The notes: generated by a model not told the origin, from the sequence alone. A stretch of 64,000 nucleotides of DNA from Desertimonas sp963772825 (GCA_963772825.1 CAVYYX010000015.1:1-64000); one strand, 5' to 3'; shown: positions 1 through 8,662, counted from the stretch's first letter. Translations and numbers: made by a program.

Positions 1-1
1 C

Positions 2-244
2 AACGCCGCCCTTGGCCTGGAACTGACCATCGTGACGGCCATCGTGCTCGGTGCCAGCCTCAACGGTGGCCGCGGCAGCGTCGTCGGGACCGTGCTCGGT
101 CCGATGATCATCGGGGTACTGAACAACGGGTTGACGCTGATGAACGTCAGCTCGTACTGGCAGCAGGTGGCCAGCGGCGTGCTGCTGATCACCGCAGTTT
201 CGTTCGACCGGGTTCGCGAGCATTTCAGCCGGTCGACCTCGTGA
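2..244 (+). CDS. Sugar ABC transporter permease, C-terminal fragment (RbsC-like)
   Basis: Only the last 80 residues lie in the window; the reading frame is open to the left edge. The fragment has the pattern of the RbsC/XylH/AraH permease C terminus: a TAIVLGASLNGGRG segment, a hydrophobic GTVLGPMIIGVLNNGL stretch, then SSYWQQVASGVLLI and a short basic tail. It would form the last membrane segments of an inner-membrane channel importing a monosaccharide with a periplasmic binding protein and a double ABC ATPase. It is a second permease, distinct from the complete one at 4762-5856, so the sugar locus probably began with another transporter to the left. Confidence 0.85.
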   Translation, partial: NAALGLELTIVTAIVLGASLNGGRGSVVGTVLGPMIIGVLNNGLTLMNVSSYWQQVASGVLLITAVSFDRVREHFSRSTS

Positions 245-256
245 ACGTGTGTCCGA

Positions 257-336
257 TCTGGGCGGCCTCCGGTCCGAATCAGCATCTGGGCGGCCTACGG
301 TCCGGAACGCGCAGTCTCAGCCGCCCAGTTCGGGAA
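257..336. repeat. Dispersed palindromic repeat, family B
   Basis: Two copies of TCTGGGCGGCC (from 257 and 285) are followed by the inverse GCCGCCCAG at 320-328, so the transcript can form a GC-rich hairpin. The core GGGCGGCCTACGGTCCGGAA recurs unchanged near 40109, and the inverted form recurs near 4590. It lies between the permease tail and the oxidoreductase and could act as a terminator or RNA-stabilising hairpin. There is no U-run. Confidence 0.6.
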
Positions 337-353
337 GTACGTGGAGGGCAATC

Positions 354-1412
354 ATGACCATTCGTCTAGGTGTCATCGGGGCAGGGTCGTGGGCGATCTC
401 GTCGCACCTGCCGAACTTCGCCCGTCACGACGATGTTGAGTTCGTCGCCGTGGCCAGGCACGGCGACGAGGCGCTACAGCGAGTCAAGGACACGTTCGGC
501 TTCCAGTTCGCCAGCGAGGACTACCGCGACGTCGTGTCCCACGATCTCGATGTCGTCCTCGTCGCCAGCCCGTCGAGCCTCCACTGCGAGCACGCCCTGG
601 CGGCGATGGAGTCGGGAGCTCACGTGCTCGTCGAGAAGCCGGTCGCCACCGACCCTCAGCAAGCCTGGGACCTCGTCGCCGCTGCGCAGCGGCTGGGGCG
701 CCACGTGACCGTCGCCTTCGGCTGGAACTTCATGCCGATGCTGCGCGAAGCCAAGCGGCTGATGACCGAAGTGGGCATCGGTCGGGTCGAGGCCGTGTCG
801 ATCCACATGTCGTCACCGACCCGCGAACTGCTGTCGAACACCGGCGCTTATCCGCAGGCGGACCCGGACACGGTGCCCGAGCAGCCGACCTGGACCGACC
901 CGGCGCTGAGCGGCGGTGGCTACGCCCAGGCGCAACTGTCGCACGCCCTGGGAATGAGCTTGTGGCTGCTCGACCAGCGGGTCGACGGAGCGTTCGCCGT
1001 GATGGCCAGCGCGCTCGACTCGCCGGTCGAGCTCCACGACGCCATCGTGTTGCGCTACGACGACGGGGCGGTAGGGACGATGTTCGGGGCCTCCAACCAC
1101 GTCGGCGCCGGCGAGAACAAGCACCAGCTCCTGATCCAGGCCGTAGGTGCCGAGGGTCAGTTCCGCATCGATGTCGAGCGCGAGGACCTGTGGCTGTATC
1201 GACACGACGGCACGGACCATCGGCCCGACCTTGCTCCTGGTGCCGGGTGGTACGACTGCATCGGCCCGGTGGACACGATCCTCGATCTCGCCCGTGGACG
1301 CGATGTCTTCAACTGGGCGCCGATCGAGCTCGGGGCGCGCACGGTCGAGGCCCTCGACCTCGCCTACCGCAGCAGTGCCACGGGCGCCTTCGAGTCGCGC
1401 CAACAGCGGTGA
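354..1412 (+). CDS. Gfo/Idh/MocA family NAD(P)-dependent oxidoreductase
   Basis: 352 residues. The N terminus MTIRLGVIGAGSW is a Rossmann nucleotide-binding motif (GxGxxx), and LVEKPVA near residue 93 is the family's EKP motif, whose lysine takes part in catalysis. The C-terminal half is the alpha/beta substrate domain. Such enzymes oxidise or reduce cyclic sugars, inositols or sugar acids. The start at 354 is preceded by a GTGGAGGG ribosome site; the frame stays open upstream to 249, but that part is repeat DNA. The neighbours (permease, LacI repressor, lactonase) suggest a sugar dehydrogenase role. The substrate cannot be read from the sequence. Confidence 0.85.
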   Translation: MTIRLGVIGAGSWAISSHLPNFARHDDVEFVAVARHGDEALQRVKDTFGFQFASEDYRDVVSHDLDVVLVASPSSLHCEHALAAMESGAHVLVEKPVATDPQQAWDLVAAAQRLGRHVTVAFGWNFMPMLREAKRLMTEVGIGRVEAVSIHMSSPTRELLSNTGAYPQADPDTVPEQPTWTDPALSGGGYAQAQLSHALGMSLWLLDQRVDGAFAVMASALDSPVELHDAIVLRYDDGAVGTMFGASNHVGAGENKHQLLIQAVGAEGQFRIDVEREDLWLYRHDGTDHRPDLAPGAGWYDCIGPVDTILDLARGRDVFNWAPIELGARTVEALDLAYRSSATGAFESRQQR

Positions 1413-1465
1413 TGGTGGAGACGAGGCGGGGTGCGGTCGGCGCCCATGTCGCGGTACGCCTCCGA

Positions 1466-1612
1466 CGGGGGTTTCAGGGGGCGGAAGCCCCCTGATGCGG
1501 CGGCTCGTGCCGGCTTTGCCGGCCGCCGCCTGGAGGTGGGTGCGGCGCAGCCGCCCTTCGAAAGCTCGACCGCTGCAGTGAGCGAGGAACGAGCGAACGC
1601 AAGCGGTCGAAA
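1466..1612. repeat. Composite structured intergenic repeat, family D, copy 1
   Basis: Four hairpin modules follow one another: CAGGGGGC/GCCCCCTG (1475-1494, GGAA loop), a CCGGCTTTGCCGG arm inside GCGGCGG/CCGCCGC, GCGGC-GCA-GCCGC, and a GAGC-rich arm starting AGCTCGACCG and ending GCGGTCGAAAC. The same order of modules occurs at 46131-46296. It lies between two convergent genes and may end transcription from both sides. Confidence 0.55.
1475..1494. terminator. Candidate bidirectional terminator hairpin
   Basis: Perfect 8-bp stem CAGGGGGC/GCCCCCTG with a GGAA loop between the convergent oxidoreductase and LacI genes. No U-run follows, so it may be a pausing or processing hairpin. Confidence 0.45.
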
Positions 1613-1614
1613 CG

Positions 1615-2646
1615 CTACGCGTCGGGAGTCGAGCGCGGTGAGTACGTCGTCGGCAGCATCACCGTCTGGGGTGGCTGCCCAGCGGCGGCGTCGAGCAGCA
1701 ACCGCGCTGCTTCGGCACCCATCCGCTGGGGGTCGCGGGAGACGACCGAGATCGCCGGCTGCACGATTTCGAGGAGATCGAGCTCGTCGAGGGCGACGAG
1801 GGCGATGTCGCGTCCGGCAGTGAGTTGTCGCTCAGCGAGTGCTCTCAGAACACCGACGGTCACCTGGGCTCCCCCGGTCAGAATCGCCGTTGGCGGCTCG
1901 GGGTCGTCGAGCAAGGCGTGGGTTTGTTTTCTGGCGACATCGCCGACAAACGATCCGAGTACGACGTATCGGTCGTCGTGAGCGAGACCGGCGATCGAGA
2001 AGGCGTCCTTCAAACCTCGTAGACGTTCGCGCACTGGACGGACGGTGCGCTGGCCGCTGACGAGGGCGACACGGCGGTGACCGTGGGCGATGAGGTCGTC
2101 GGTCGCGGCACGCACCCCCGAGTAGTGATCGCACAGGACCGCCGACGCCTCGGTGCCTGGAATCGTGCGATCGACGAGCACGTACGGCGTCTCCAGGTTG
2201 GCGAGGGCGTTGATCGTCGCTTCGTGATCCTCGGTGACGAGGTTGAGGATCAGGCCGTCGACACGCCGCCGCCGGAGCACGTTGATGTGGTTCGCTTCGA
2301 CGTCGGAGTCGCCGTCGGAGTTGACCAACAGCATCACGAATCCACGTTGGCGGAGGAACTGCTCAGCGCCCCGAGCCATCGACGCGAAGAACGGGTTGGC
2401 GATGTCGCGGATCAAGAACCCGATCGTGTGGGTGCTGCCGGTGCGCAGACTCTGGGCCAAGAAGTTGGGTTCGTAGCCGAGGTCGCGGGCGGCCTCGTGA
2501 ACGCGCCGACGCATCTTCTTGCTGACATCTGGATGATCGCTCAGGGCACGGGAAACCGACGACAGGGCAACGCCGGCACGCGCCGCAACGTCGTGCATCG
2601 TCGGTCGTCGGGCGACTTCCTCGTCGTCGAAGGTGCTCTCGGTCAT
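1615..2646 (-). CDS. LacI family transcriptional regulator
   Basis: 343 residues. The N-terminal helix-turn-helix is clear (MHDVAARAGVALSSVSRALS, then a hinge helix ending GYEPNFLAQSL), followed by a periplasmic-binding-protein-like effector domain (IGFLIRDIANPFFASMARGAEQ and onward). It would bind palindromic operators with a central CG and release them on sugar binding. The start at 2646 is chosen because it gives the normal short lead (MTESTFDDEEVARRP) before the HTH; the longer frame would run into the opposite gene. Operator-like sites sit beside it at 2697-2716 and at 4669-4684, which suggests it controls both the lactonase/dioxygenase pair and the transporter operon. Confidence 0.9.
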   Translation of the reverse strand: MTESTFDDEEVARRPTMHDVAARAGVALSSVSRALSDHPDVSKKMRRRVHEAARDLGYEPNFLAQSLRTGSTHTIGFLIRDIANPFFASMARGAEQFLRQRGFVMLLVNSDGDSDVEANHINVLRRRRVDGLILNLVTEDHEATINALANLETPYVLVDRTIPGTEASAVLCDHYSGVRAATDDLIAHGHRRVALVSGQRTVRPVRERLRGLKDAFSIAGLAHDDRYVVLGSFVGDVARKQTHALLDDPEPPTAILTGGAQVTVGVLRALAERQLTAGRDIALVALDELDLLEIVQPAISVVSRDPQRMGAEAARLLLDAAAGQPPQTVMLPTTYSPRSTPDA

Positions 2647-2654
2647 GTCGACGG

Positions 2655-2684
2655 TTGACGCTCCGTGAGGTCCGTTTCTACACT
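2655..2684 (+). promoter_or_regulatory. Promoter of lactonase operon
   Basis: TTGACG (2655-2660), an 18-bp spacer and TACACT (2679-2684) match a sigma-70-type promoter. The design closely resembles the permease promoter at 4634-4663: both start CGGTTGAC, use an 18-bp spacer and have an operator just downstream. Confidence 0.55.
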
Positions 2685-2696
2685 CTCCAGAATCAA

Positions 2697-2716
2697 TACT
2701 GGAAACGATTTGGAAT
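2697..2716. promoter_or_regulatory. LacI-type operator
   Basis: CTGGAAACGATTTGGAATCG contains CTGGAAACGATT, one base different from CTGGAATCGATT at 4669-4680. LacI-family operators have a central CG flanked by A- and T-rich arms. It lies about 15 nt after the -10 box, where bound repressor would block transcription, and next to the lacI start. Confidence 0.5.
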
Positions 2717-3609
2717 CGACGGTTGATGATAGCCACGGGCGGCGCTTCGAGTTCATCGACGCTCACGTGCATTTCTACGACCTGGCCCACTCGACCCTTC
2801 GCTACTCCTGGCTGGAGCCCGATTTCATCCATCCGGCGATCGGCAACATCGACGCGATCAAGACGTACCGCTACCTGCTCGACAACTACACCGCCGAGAC
2901 CCGCTTCGCCGGGGTGATCGGCGCGGTGCACGTGCAGGCGGCGCTCGGCAGCGTCGATCCAGCCGAGGAGAGCGAGTTCGTCAACGGACAGCTGACCGCC
3001 GACTCGCTACCGGTGATGCTGGTCGGGGACGCCCGGATGCAATCCGATGACGTCGAGGCGACGCTCGCCCGCCACGCCAGGCACGCCAACTTCCGAGGCA
3101 TCCGTGACTTCGCCGTCGGCGACTACCTCGTCGACCCAGCGTTCCATCGCGGCTACGCGCTGCTGGAGAAGTACGGCATGTCCTACGACCTCGATGCCAC
3201 CGCCGAGAACCTGCCCAAGGCTCGCGACCTGGCGCTGAAGTTCCCCGGCGTCGACTTGATCCTCGGACACGCCGGCTTCCCGCAGGAGCGCACCGACGAG
3301 TACTTCGAAACGTGGAGCGCAGGGCTGGCGGCGATGGCTGAAGCCCCGAACACGGCATGCAAGATCTCCGGGCTGGGCATGAAGGATCCGCGCTGGACGG
3401 TGGAGTCGATCCGCCGATGGGTGCTCGGCTGCATCGAGGCGTTCGGCATCGACCGGTGCATGTTCGGCACGAACTGGCCCGTCGACCGGTTGTTCTCCAG
3501 CTACGGCGACGTCGTCGCCGCCTATCGGGAGATCGTCGCCGAGTTCACCGACGACGAGCAGCGCAAGCTGTTCGTCGACAACGCCAGGCGTTGGTACCGC
3601 TTCGAGTGA
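2710..3609 (+). CDS. Amidohydrolase 2 family protein, lactonase-like (L-fuconolactonase / PDC-lactonase family)
   Basis: About 299 residues, a TIM-barrel metal hydrolase. Visible motifs are FIDAHVHF (metal-binding HxH), LILGHAGFP, CKISGLG and RCMFGTNWPVD (C-terminal Asp), followed by an FVDNARRWYRF tail. Related enzymes open sugar-acid lactones such as L-fuconolactone and L-rhamnonolactone. The start is uncertain: an upstream GTG at 2665 lies inside the promoter, so TTG at 2710 is preferred. The stop overlaps the next gene by 4 bp. With the mutarotase, SDR and lactate dehydrogenases nearby, a deoxysugar lactonase role is plausible; the exact substrate is inferred. Confidence 0.8.
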   Translation: MESTVDDSHGRRFEFIDAHVHFYDLAHSTLRYSWLEPDFIHPAIGNIDAIKTYRYLLDNYTAETRFAGVIGAVHVQAALGSVDPAEESEFVNGQLTADSLPVMLVGDARMQSDDVEATLARHARHANFRGIRDFAVGDYLVDPAFHRGYALLEKYGMSYDLDATAENLPKARDLALKFPGVDLILGHAGFPQERTDEYFETWSAGLAAMAEAPNTACKISGLGMKDPRWTVESIRRWVLGCIEAFGIDRCMFGTNWPVDRLFSSYGDVVAAYREIVAEFTDDEQRKLFVDNARRWYRFE

Positions 3610-4511
3610 TCGCCGACGCATCGGTCCACGGGCTACCAGTTCCGGCCGGGCTGCTCGGCGAGCTGACGGATTCGACGGAACTGCTCGACGACGGGCCGCT
3701 GCTGCGGGCACGGTTCGAACACGACGGCTACGCCTTCTTCCGCGGCGCCCTCGACGGCGACCTCGTAGGCGCCGCTCGTGCCGAGGTACTCGCCCGTCTC
3801 ACAGAAGTCGGTGAGATCGAGCCTGATTCGGACGGCCGGTTCACCGGACGCAGCGAGCGCGATGCGCGGCACCCCGATCGCGGCGAGTTCTGGCGATCGG
3901 TGAGCACGGGCGAGCACGTGCGGCGGCTGTCCCACGGCCCTCACGTCCGGCGAGTCGTCGAGGCGGTCGTTGGCGGCGGCGTCGTTCCGTTCGACTACCT
4001 GATGCTGCGTGTGGCGGTCCCGGGTCGAGCCACCGAGGCGCACTACGACTACCCGTTCTTCGCCCGCGTCCACGACCAGGTGCGAACCGTGTGGATCCCG
4101 GTCGGCGACGTGCCGATGGGGCGCGGGCCGCTGTTCATCGTCGAAGGATCGAACCGCTTCGACGACGTCATCTCGGCGATGCTCGATTTCCAGGTCACCA
4201 ACGAGTCGAGTCGCAGGGCGGCCTTCGATCAGACGGCGATCGAACTCGCCCAGGCGCGCCGCACACGGCTGCTGACGACGGACTTCGCGGCAGGCGACGT
4301 GCTGGTCTTCGGCATGTACACCGCCCACGGCAGCTTCGACCAACACGACGACAACGGAATCGTTCGGATCTCGTGCGACGCCCGCTGGCAGGCGGCACAC
4401 CTACCGCTCGACGACCGCTACATGGGTGCCTCTCCGAGCGGCACAACGGGCGCGGGGTACGCCGAACTGAACGGGGCGAGGCCGCTCACCGAGGCGTGGC
4501 ACGTCCGGTAG
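3606..4511 (+). CDS. Phytanoyl-CoA dioxygenase (PhyH) family protein
   Basis: 301 residues, starting at a GTG that overlaps the preceding stop (GTGA), so it is translationally coupled to the lactonase. It has the cupin fold signatures of Fe(II)/2-oxoglutarate oxygenases: H146-x-D148 in AHYDYPFF, a distal H241 in YTAHGSFD, and R254 in GIVRIS that would hold 2-oxoglutarate. Family members hydroxylate unactivated carbons of varied small molecules. A dioxygenase in a sugar-catabolic operon is unusual; it may convert a methylated or otherwise decorated substrate before lactone opening. The substrate is unknown. Confidence 0.8.
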   Translation: MIADASVHGLPVPAGLLGELTDSTELLDDGPLLRARFEHDGYAFFRGALDGDLVGAARAEVLARLTEVGEIEPDSDGRFTGRSERDARHPDRGEFWRSVSTGEHVRRLSHGPHVRRVVEAVVGGGVVPFDYLMLRVAVPGRATEAHYDYPFFARVHDQVRTVWIPVGDVPMGRGPLFIVEGSNRFDDVISAMLDFQVTNESSRRAAFDQTAIELAQARRTRLLTTDFAAGDVLVFGMYTAHGSFDQHDDNGIVRISCDARWQAAHLPLDDRYMGASPSGTTGAGYAELNGARPLTEAWHVR

Positions 4512-4535
4512 CCCTCCGGTCTCAGATCCCACAAA

Positions 4536-4611
4536 CTGGGCGGCCAAACCCCGGGAATCCGGATCGCACGCCGCCCAGATCGACACGTGGACCGCAGGCC
4601 GCCCAGATCGA
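4536..4611. repeat. Dispersed palindromic repeat, family B
   Basis: CTGGGCGGCC on the top strand is followed by two inverse copies, GCCGCCCAGATCGA (about 4572 and 4599). The segment GGACCGCAGGCCGCCCAGAT is the inverted counterpart of the 284-306 copy. It lies after the dioxygenase stop and before the transporter promoter, so it may act as the terminator of the first operon. Confidence 0.55.
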
Positions 4612-4633
4612 CGAAGCCGGGAACCCTCGGCGG

Positions 4634-4663
4634 TTGACAGGGCCGACGTCGGAGTGCCACAAT
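4634..4663 (+). promoter_or_regulatory. Promoter of the sugar ABC transporter operon
   Basis: Consensus -35 TTGACA (4634-4639), 18-bp spacer, and CACAAT (4658-4663). The predicted start of transcription is about 4670, inside the LacI-type operator, leaving an untranslated leader of roughly 90 nt before the permease start. Confidence 0.6.
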
Positions 4664-4668
4664 CCATG

Positions 4669-4684
4669 CTGGAATCGATTGCGA
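4669..4684. promoter_or_regulatory. LacI-type operator
   Basis: CTGGAATCGATTGCGA contains the perfect palindrome AATCGATT centred on CG, typical of LacI-family operators. It overlaps the expected transcription start, the usual place for repression, and shares its core with the site at 2697-2716. Confidence 0.55.
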
Positions 4685-4761
4685 TTGATCGTGATCGTTC
4701 GACCAACTCGCAACATCTGGGGCGACTGCCCGGAGCATCGGTGGCGGGAGAGGAACGGGGG

Positions 4762-5856
4762 ATGGCGCGGCACGACGAGTTGCTGCTCGACGAGCACGCG
4801 GACGGGGTCGGTCCCGGCGAACGCCTCACTCAGGTGAGTGAGGCGACGAGCCGGCTACTCCCCCAGCCGCGGCCGCGCCGCCACCGTCGGCTCCCCGAGG
4901 AGCTCGGCGTCATCGTGGCCCTCGGCATCCTCGTCGCCCTCATCGGAGCGATCAAGCCGGCCTTCGTCGACCCCGACAACCTGCTCAACCTGACGGCCAG
5001 CAACACGTTCGTCGGGATTCTCTCGTTGGGCATGGTCTTCCTACTGGCGATGCGCGAGATCGATCTGTCGATCGGATGGATGTTCAACTTCTCCGCCGTC
5101 ATCGCTGCTCTCGCCATTCGCAACGGGCTCGATCCGTTTCTCGCCGCGGGACTGGGCGTCGCCTTCGGTGCGCTGCTCGGGTTGATCAACGGCGTGCTCG
5201 CCGTGGGCCTGCGACTCCCGGTGCTGATCGTCACCCTCGGGACGCTGTCGATGTACCGCGGCCTGTCGTTGGTGGTCAACGACTCGCGCGCCGTTGTGCC
5301 ACCCCGGGAAGTGCGCGACGACCCGTTCTTCGCGCTGCTCACCACCGATGTCTTCGGGCGCATTCCCTTCGTCACCGTCGTGTTCGTCGCCCTCGCCGTG
5401 GTGCTCCACGTCGTGCTGCACAAGACTCGGTTCGGCTACCGCACCCTGGCCGTCGGCAGCAACCCCGAGGCAGCCCGCCTCGCCGGCATACCGATCGGCC
5501 GGACAAGGATTCAAGTGCTCGTGCTGATGGGCGCCGTGTGCGGCCTCTCTGGAGTGCTCTTCGTCGGCTTCCGCGGGGCGGTCGACCCTAATTCCGGCGC
5601 CGACTTCCTGCTGCCGGTGATCGCCGCCGTGATCATCGGCGGGACGCCGCTCGCCGGCGGCGCCGGGACGATCCTCGGCACGGTGATCGGCGTGCTGATC
5701 TTCGCCGTCATCAACAGCGGTGTCGTGTTCCTCGGCATCGACGCCGTGTGGAGCACGTTCGTCACCGGCTTCGTGACCGTCGTCGCCGTCGGCGTCGACC
5801 AGCTCGTACGGCAACGGCGCAAACAGCTCACCGAGCGATCCCAGGAGACGATCTGA
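4762..5856 (+). CDS. Sugar ABC transporter permease (RbsC-like)
   Basis: 364 residues with many hydrophobic helices after a basic, proline- and arginine-rich N terminus (residues 1-50). Family landmarks are LLNLTASNTFVGILSLGMVFLLAMREIDLS (the region before the second helix), LPVLIVTLGTLSMYRGL, and GSNPEAARLAGIPI in a cytoplasmic loop that contacts the ATPase. The start at 4762 follows a GAGGAACGGGGG ribosome site and lies downstream of the predicted transcription start; the frame is open to 4654 but that part covers the promoter. It forms one importer with the binding protein and ATPase that follow. Confidence 0.92.
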   Translation: MARHDELLLDEHADGVGPGERLTQVSEATSRLLPQPRPRRHRRLPEELGVIVALGILVALIGAIKPAFVDPDNLLNLTASNTFVGILSLGMVFLLAMREIDLSIGWMFNFSAVIAALAIRNGLDPFLAAGLGVAFGALLGLINGVLAVGLRLPVLIVTLGTLSMYRGLSLVVNDSRAVVPPREVRDDPFFALLTTDVFGRIPFVTVVFVALAVVLHVVLHKTRFGYRTLAVGSNPEAARLAGIPIGRTRIQVLVLMGAVCGLSGVLFVGFRGAVDPNSGADFLLPVIAAVIIGGTPLAGGAGTILGTVIGVLIFAVINSGVVFLGIDAVWSTFVTGFVTVVAVGVDQLVRQRRKQLTERSQETI

Positions 5857-5922
5857 CGGCAATCCCTGCCGGACGACCAAGCGGTGCCCAGGTACCGAGA
5901 AAGCCACAACACGGAGGACATG

Positions 5923-7049
5923 ATGACCACAACCAGACGACATGCCGCAGTACTCACGTCGCTCGCCGCCGCGGCAGCGATGTGGGTGAGCGGCGCGGCA
6001 GCCGGGACGACGGTGCCACCCGACGACACTGCGGGGGCTGCCGGCTCGACCCCCGACGACGACTTGACGATCGGCTTCGTCACCCACGTCGTCGGCAACC
6101 CGTTCATCCAACAGATCATCGACGCAGCGGAGTTCGCCGCCGAAGACCTCGGCGTCGCCATCGAAGTGACCGGGCCGGCCGGCGGCGACGCCGACGCCCA
6201 GCTGACCGCCGCCCAGAACGTCGTGTCTGCCGGCGCAGACGGGCTGGCTGTCTCCGTGCCCGGCGAGTCGATGGCCAACGGGCTCAACGAGATCATCGAG
6301 TCGGGCGTGCCCGTCGTCCAGTTCAACTTGCTGAGCACGAGCGTCGACGCCCCGTACGTCGGCGAGCGATCGGTGGAGTCGGGGCGCATCCTGGGCGGTC
6401 AGGTGCTCGAGATGCTCGGCGGTGCGGAGGCGACCGGTCAGGTCATCCTCGGCAACTGCTTCCCCGGCTTCCCGGTGCTGGAGAACCGGGCGTCGGCGTG
6501 CAGGAGGCGCTGGCTGAGGCTCCCGGTTTGGAGATCCTCGGCCCGTTCGACGTGACCGTCGAAGCAGCGTCGAACTACGCCGCCTGGGAGTCGCTGCTGG
6601 CGGCGAACCCAGAGGCCGTCGCCCTGATCGGGCTGTGCGCCCCCGACCTGGCGAGCCTCGGGCCGCTCCAAGAGGCCAACCCGGACATCGACTTCATCGC
6701 CGGCGGCTATGACCTCACCGAGGACAACCTGGCGGCGATCCAGGACGGCTTCGCCGACGTGGCGATCGGCCAAACGCCGTTCATGCAGGGCTACCTGCCC
6801 GTCTACATGCTGGTCGACGCGCTGCGCAACGGCACCGAGTTGGAGCTGTCGTTCGTCGACGCCGGCACGGAGATCGTGACGGCCGACCGCGTCATCGAGC
6901 CCTTCGGGCTGCCGGAGATCACGTTCGACGAGCTGCTCGAACTGGCTGCGTCGCCGGACGCGGCGCGGGAGTACTACCAGCCTCTGGTCGACGGGGTGAT
7001 CGCCGATTGGCAGGAGCACGTCGAGCCGATCGAGGCCGAGTCCGAGTAG
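5923..7049 (+). CDS. Sugar ABC transporter substrate-binding protein (RbsB-like), split by a frameshift
   Basis: Starts with a Sec signal (TRRHAAVLTSLAAAAAMWVSGAAA), preceded by GGAGG at 5913-5917, then a type I periplasmic-binding fold: TIGFVTHVVGNPFIQQIIDA and GVPVVQFNL. The frame reads correctly to about 6488, then shifts by one base; the continuation GVQEALAEAPGLEILGPF through AIGQTPFMQGYLPVYM lies in another frame and ends at 7049. The shift is in a GC-rich run (CCGGGCG), and both halves are well conserved, so a missing base in the sequence is more likely than decay. It delivers the sugar to the permease at 4762. Confidence 0.85.
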
Positions 7050-7054
7050 ATCGG

Positions 7055-7135
7055 CCATCTGGGGAAGATCCGTGTCAATCGGCCATCTGGGGAACGTTCG
7101 TGTCATGCGCTGACGCGAACGTTCCCCAGATCGAT
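7055..7135. repeat. Dispersed palindromic repeat, family A, copy 1
   Basis: ATCTGGGGAAGATCCGTGTCA (7058 on) is followed by a second copy, ATCTGGGGAACGTTCGTGTCA, whose inverse (TGACGCGAACGTTCCCCAGAT) ends near 7132. The second and third arms form a stem of about 21 bp around TGCGC. It lies between the binding-protein and ATPase genes, where it could lower expression of the ATPase relative to the binding protein. Confidence 0.65.
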
Positions 7136-7156
7136 GAGGGAGCGCTCACGCACTAG

Positions 7157-8662
7157 ATGGTCAAGGTCAAGATCGACGGGCTGCGCAAGACCTACGGGGG
7201 CATCGTCGCCGTCGAGTCGATGGACCTCGACGTCGCCTCGGGAACGATCCATGCGATCGTCGGTGAGAACGGGGCCGGCAAGTCGACGTTGATGAAGGCC
7301 CTCGCCGGGGCGATCCGCCCGGACGCCGGCTCGATCTCGATCGACGGTCAAGCGGTCGAGTTGGCGTCGGCGCGGGCGGCGCGCGACAACGGCATCGGGA
7401 TCGTCTACCAGGAACTCAGCATCCTCCCCGATCGCCCGCTGCTCGCCAACCTGTTCGTCAACCGACAGCCGACCCGCTTCGGACTCGTCGCGACCCGGGA
7501 AATGGAGCGACTCGCCCGCCCGGTGCTCGCCCGGCTGGGACTCGACGTCGAACTCGACGTGCCGGTCGGCACCGTATCGATCGCCGAGCGACAGCTGATC
7601 GAGCTCGCCAGGGTGCTGTTGGAACACCCCAAGGTGCTGGTTCTCGACGAGCCGAACTCGGCGCTCAATGACCGCGAGACACAGCGACTGTTCGCCATCC
7701 TGCGCGAGTTGGCAGGCGAGGGAATCACGGTGCTGTACGTGTCGCATCGCCTCGAGGAGGTCTTCCAGATCGCCGATCGAGTGACGGTGATGCGCGACGG
7801 CCGGGAGATCCTGACCCGCGACACCGCCGCGCTGACGATTCCCGAAGTGGTCGAGGCGATGGTCGGCACGAAGCAGGAGGACCTCTTCCCCGAGCGAACC
7901 AGCAGTGTCGACGACAGCGGGGCGTCGCTCGTCGTCAGCGGCTTGACCGTCGGCACCGGCCTGATCGACGTGAGCTTCGAGGCCCGCCCCGGCGAGATCG
8001 TCGGGTTGGCCGGCATCGCCGGATCCGGCATCGAACTGCTGCTCGGAACGCTGTTCGGAGAGCGGCGCGCATCAGCCGGGATGGTCCGCTATCCAGACGG
8101 CGGGCCACTGCCAACGAGTCCCACGAAGGCCGCCCGGCGACGCGTCAGCCTGGTCCCCGCCGACCGCCGCACCCAAGGATTGATGCTCGAACGGAGCGTC
8201 GCCAGCAACGTCGTACAGGTCGCCGTCGGGGCGCTGCGCTCGACGAATCCGTGGTTGTCGCGGCGGGCTACCAACGTCGTGGCCGAGCGCCAGATCGGGC
8301 GGCTCGGCATCAAGACCGCCGGACCGTCGGTCGCCGTGTCGGCGCTGTCGGGCGGCAACCAGCAAAAGGTCGTGCTGGCCAAGTGGCTGGAGGTGTCGCC
8401 GACCGTGGTGCTCCTCGACGATCCGACACGAGGCGTCGACGTCGGCGCCAAGCACGAGATCTACGCCCTCGTCCGACAGCTCGCCGACTCCGGGCGGATC
8501 GTGCTGCTGCGCTCGACGGAGCTACCCGAGATCATCGGCCTCGCCGACCGCATCCTGGTGTTCTACCGCGGGCGGCTGACGACCGAGTGCCGGGCGACCG
8601 ACGTCGCCGCCAACGACCTGCTGCGCGCCGCCAACACCGGCGTGCTTTCGTCGCGACCATGA
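7157..8662 (+). CDS. Sugar ABC transporter ATP-binding protein (RbsA/MglA-like)
   Basis: 501 residues with two ABC domains in tandem, the usual length for RbsA/MglA. Domain 1 has Walker A GENGAGKST near residue 36, signature VSIAERQLIELARV and Walker B VLVLDEP. Domain 2 has a degenerate Walker A (GIAGSGIELLLG), signature LSGGNQQKVVLAKWL and LLDDPTRGVDVGAKHEIY, the pattern of this subfamily in which the second site is weak. The family's common LDEPTAAL is LDEPNSAL here. It powers sugar uptake with the permease and binding protein. The start has only a distant GAGGGAG ribosome site. Confidence 0.93.
   Translation: MVKVKIDGLRKTYGGIVAVESMDLDVASGTIHAIVGENGAGKSTLMKALAGAIRPDAGSISIDGQAVELASARAARDNGIGIVYQELSILPDRPLLANLFVNRQPTRFGLVATREMERLARPVLARLGLDVELDVPVGTVSIAERQLIELARVLLEHPKVLVLDEPNSALNDRETQRLFAILRELAGEGITVLYVSHRLEEVFQIADRVTVMRDGREILTRDTAALTIPEVVEAMVGTKQEDLFPERTSSVDDSGASLVVSGLTVGTGLIDVSFEARPGEIVGLAGIAGSGIELLLGTLFGERRASAGMVRYPDGGPLPTSPTKAARRRVSLVPADRRTQGLMLERSVASNVVQVAVGALRSTNPWLSRRATNVVAERQIGRLGIKTAGPSVAVSALSGGNQQKVVLAKWLEVSPTVVLLDDPTRGVDVGAKHEIYALVRQLADSGRIVLLRSTELPEIIGLADRILVFYRGRLTTECRATDVAANDLLRAANTGVLSSRP

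Noticed and set aside
5923..7049. Programmed frameshift in the sugar-binding protein
   Set aside because: No slippery heptamer or downstream stimulatory structure was seen, and similar breaks occur in many unrelated genes of the window.
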